Part shown: piece by piece, positions 5,343 through 6,738 of the stretch
How positions within the stretch are numbered: the first letter of the stretch is position 1
How the letters are laid out: each line of letters opens with the position of its first letter
Source of the DNA: an uncultured Collinsella sp.
GTDB taxonomy: Bacteria > Actinomycetota > Coriobacteriia > Coriobacteriales > Coriobacteriaceae
Direction of reading: 5' to 3'
Length of the DNA: 6,738 bases
Assembly (NCBI GenBank): GCA_900757495.1
Contig: CAAENX010000026.1
Coordinates: 1-6,738, forward strand
Notes under the pieces: model-generated
What the model was told of the DNA's origin: nothing
Seen by the model: the letters and a program-made list of their open reading frames with translations, nothing else
The model's database searches: none
Program-made: the position numbers and the translations under genes

Positions 5343-6482
5343 TTAGTAGTCCACCGCCGCAGGGCTGTTCATCCAGTCGCTCACAAACGCGCCGTAGCGG
5401 CCCTCGATAATGGCCTGGCGGGCGCGCTGCATAAGGTTGAGCAGGTAGTAGATGTTGTGCATCGAAAGCAGAATGCCGCCGAGCATCTCCTTCTGCGTGA
5501 CCATGTGGCGGATGAGCGCGCGGCTGTAGCCGCCCGTGCACACCGGGCAGGTGCAGGTGGGGTCGATGGGGCCGTCGTCGTGCGCAAAGCGGGCGTTGCG
5601 GAAGTTGAGGCGACCCTCGCTGGAGAATGCCGTGCCCATGCGGCCGGTGCGCGTCGGCAGCACGCAGTCGAACATGTCGATGCCCACGCCAACGCCGCGC
5701 ACGAGCGTGGTAGGGTTGCCGACGCCCATGAGGTAGCGCGGCTTGTGCTTAGGCATGTACTCGGAAACCAGCGGCGCCAGCGTCTCGAACATGGTCTCGT
5801 GGTCCTCGCCCACCGAGTAGCCGCCGATGCCGTAACCGGGGAAGTCGCCGCACTCCTCCAGGTGGCGCAGCGATCGCAGGCGCAGATCCAGATGCATGCC
5901 ACCCTGGACGATGCCAAAGAGTGCCTGGTCATCGCGGGTGTGAGCCTTGTAGCAGCGCTCGGCCCACATGCTCGACAGCTCCACGGCGCGCTCGACGTAG
6001 GCGCGCGTGGCGGGATAGCCGGGGCACTGATCGAGCTGCATGCAGATGTCGGAGCCGAGCTTCATGGCGATTGCCATGTTGTCCTCGGGCGTCCAGAACA
6101 CGTGGCGGCCGTCGTAGTCATTGACGATAAAGCGCACGCCCTCGTCAGTGAGCTTGACGGCGTCGTTATGGCTAAACACCTGGAATCCGCCCGAGTCGGT
6201 GAGGATGGGGCCATGCCAGTTCATGAACTTATGCAGTCCGCCCAGCTCGGCGATGGTGTCCTCGCCGGGACGCATGGACAGGTGGTAGGTGTTGGCGAGC
6301 ACAATCTGCGCACCGAGCTGCTTAACGGTCTCGGTGGGGATGCCCTTGACGTTTGCCTTGGTGCCCACGGGCATAAAGATCGGCGTCTCGATGTCGCCGT
6401 GCGGGGTGTGCAACACGCCGGCACGCGCGTGCGTGGTCGGGTCCTCGGCGATAAGGTCGAATTTAATGAGGCTCTGGTCCAT
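5343..6482 (-). CDS. tgt: tRNA-guanine transglycosylase (queuine tRNA-ribosyltransferase)
   Basis: A 379-residue cytosolic enzyme that exchanges guanine 34 for preQ1 in the GUN anticodons of Asp, Asn, His and Tyr tRNAs, a key step of queuosine synthesis. The protein is full length and shows the family motifs in order: MPVGTKANVKG (37-47), TYHL (65-68), TDSGGFQVFS (95-104) with D96 as general base, FGIVQGG (189-195), and GIDMFDCVLPTRTGR (267-281) with nucleophile D272, placed by its 38-residue spacing to the first zinc cysteine as in the E. coli enzyme. Zinc ligands are C310, C312, C315 and H342. The start at ATG 6482 has AGGAG (6496-6492) nine bases upstream; the stop is TAA. No other queuosine gene is visible. 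It is monocistronic or weakly linked to LOG downstream because of the intervening terminator. Confidence 0.97.
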   Translation of the reverse strand: MDQSLIKFDLIAEDPTTHARAGVLHTPHGDIETPIFMPVGTKANVKGIPTETVKQLGAQIVLANTYHLSMRPGEDTIAELGGLHKFMNWHGPILTDSGGFQVFSHNDAVKLTDEGVRFIVNDYDGRHVFWTPEDNMAIAMKLGSDICMQLDQCPGYPATRAYVERAVELSSMWAERCYKAHTRDDQALFGIVQGGMHLDLRLRSLRHLEECGDFPGYGIGGYSVGEDHETMFETLAPLVSEYMPKHKPRYLMGVGNPTTLVRGVGVGIDMFDCVLPTRTGRMGTAFSSEGRLNFRNARFAHDDGPIDPTCTCPVCTGGYSRALIRHMVTQKEMLGGILLSMHNIYYLLNLMQRARQAIIEGRYGAFVSDWMNSPAAVDY

Positions 6483-6519
6483 AAACTGGAACTCCTTGGT
6501 TGCGGTTCATACGCAGACC

Positions 6520-6528
6520 ATTATACGA
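6520..6528 (-). promoter_or_regulatory. Likely tgt promoter (-10 box)
   Basis: On the minus strand a perfect TATAAT occupies bases 6525-6520, preceded by CTCG. It lies 37 bases upstream of the tgt start codon, which would give a 5' leader of about 30 bases carrying the ribosome binding site. No good -35 hexamer stands 16-18 bases further up (CGGTGC at 6548-6543 is the 17-base position), so an activator or a -10-dominated promoter is implied. The coordinates mark the -10 region only. Confidence 0.55.
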
Positions 6529-6571
6529 GCAACCATCGAACCGCACCGACTCGACAGAAACTGGTGCATTA

Positions 6572-6606
6572 AACGACTAGTCATTTAAGAACGTCCCCAA
6601 CGACTA
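6572..6606. repeat. Short REP- or MITE-like repeat unit
   Basis: AACGACTA occurs twice as a direct repeat (6572-6579 and 6599-6606), and TAGTCATT (6578-6585) faces AACGACTA (6599-6606) as an imperfect inverted repeat matching at seven of eight positions, around a core that includes ACGTCCCC. The palindrome GACTAGTC (6575-6582) sits at the left end. The compact layout in a gene-free gap upstream of the tgt promoter resembles interspersed palindromic repeats found in many copies in bacterial genomes. I have only one copy here, so this is tentative. Confidence 0.35.
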
Positions 6607-6673
6607 CATCCAACAGCCAAGGTAACGCCGACGCTTTGTCAACGACAGACACTATGACCCAATCCGAGGGCAC

Positions 6674-6715
6674 TAAAAAGATAGGAGCCCCCGCTCGTGA
6701 CCGCGGGTCGGGGCT
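6674..6715 (-). terminator. Intrinsic terminator of a minus-strand gene beyond the right edge
   Basis: On the minus strand AGCCCC (bases 6715-6710) pairs with GGGGCT (bases 6691-6686), with further CGC/GCG pairing possible inside, and is followed by CCTATCTTTTTAG, whose five T residues lie at 6679-6675. The stem is good, but the T-run starts six bases after it, so this is a fair rather than perfect terminator. On the plus strand no U-tract follows. It would end a minus-strand gene that lies upstream of tgt and outside the window, isolating tgt transcription. Confidence 0.6.
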
Positions 6716-6738
6716 GCGACAATGATGTTGAAGTGCCA

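Noticed and set aside
6483..6570. A preQ1 riboswitch in front of tgt
   Set aside because: The predicted leader from the TATAAT at 6525-6520 to the start codon is only about 30 bases and shows no stem with an expression platform, so there is no support.
4425..6572. A 715-codon plus-strand frame opposite LOG and tgt
   Set aside because: It is the antisense of two well-supported genes. Its His/Ala/Val/Arg-rich composition is what GC-rich coding DNA gives on the opposite strand, and no family is recognisable.

Overview
The window looks like a piece of a moderately GC-rich actinobacterial chromosome. My guess is a gut Coriobacteriia member of the Collinsella type. That rests on an overall impression of the two housekeeping proteins and the intergenic DNA, not on any search, so treat it as inference. 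The right-hand housekeeping genes are visibly GC-richer than the left-hand accessory part: a hand count gives about 62% GC for bases 5701-5760 against about 52% for bases 2161-2220.

Left to right: the last 12 codons of a plus-strand gene (1-39); a gene-free stretch (40-572) holding a 230-bp element bounded by 36-bp inverted repeats (163-392); one very large plus-strand gene (573-3584); a convergent type II toxin-antitoxin pair on the minus strand (3648-4258) with a three-half-site operator (4284-4338); a LOG-family nucleotide phosphoribohydrolase gene on the minus strand (4371-5129); a strong intrinsic terminator just in front of it (5144-5193); tgt for queuosine tRNA modification on the minus strand (5343-6482) with its own likely promoter; and, at the right edge, a REP- or MITE-like repeat and the terminator of a further minus-strand gene outside the window.

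The main item is the 1003-codon gene. It encodes a single-chain fusion of an archaeo-eukaryotic-type primase/polymerase (AEP) domain with a zinc knuckle, an SF2 RAD25/XPB-like DECH-box helicase and a C-terminal phospholipase-D-like domain. This is the architecture of the proteins catalogued as TOTE conflict systems, predicted to act against invading DNA. Here the PLD-like domain has lost its HxK catalytic pair (R938 and R940 instead), so this copy is predicted to have no PLD nuclease activity while its primase and helicase motifs look intact. The gene stands alone on its strand, next to a possible mobile or RNA element upstream and an addiction module downstream. That suggests a small accessory island inserted beside the housekeeping tgt-LOG block.

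The TA pair should be autoregulated through the palindromic operator. LOG and tgt are co-directional, but the terminator between them means LOG needs read-through, conditional anti-termination or a promoter I could not identify. The 63 bases between the convergent helicase and toxin genes (3585-3647) hold only a weak 4-bp GGCT/AGCC hairpin with no U-tract, so I see no convincing terminator there.
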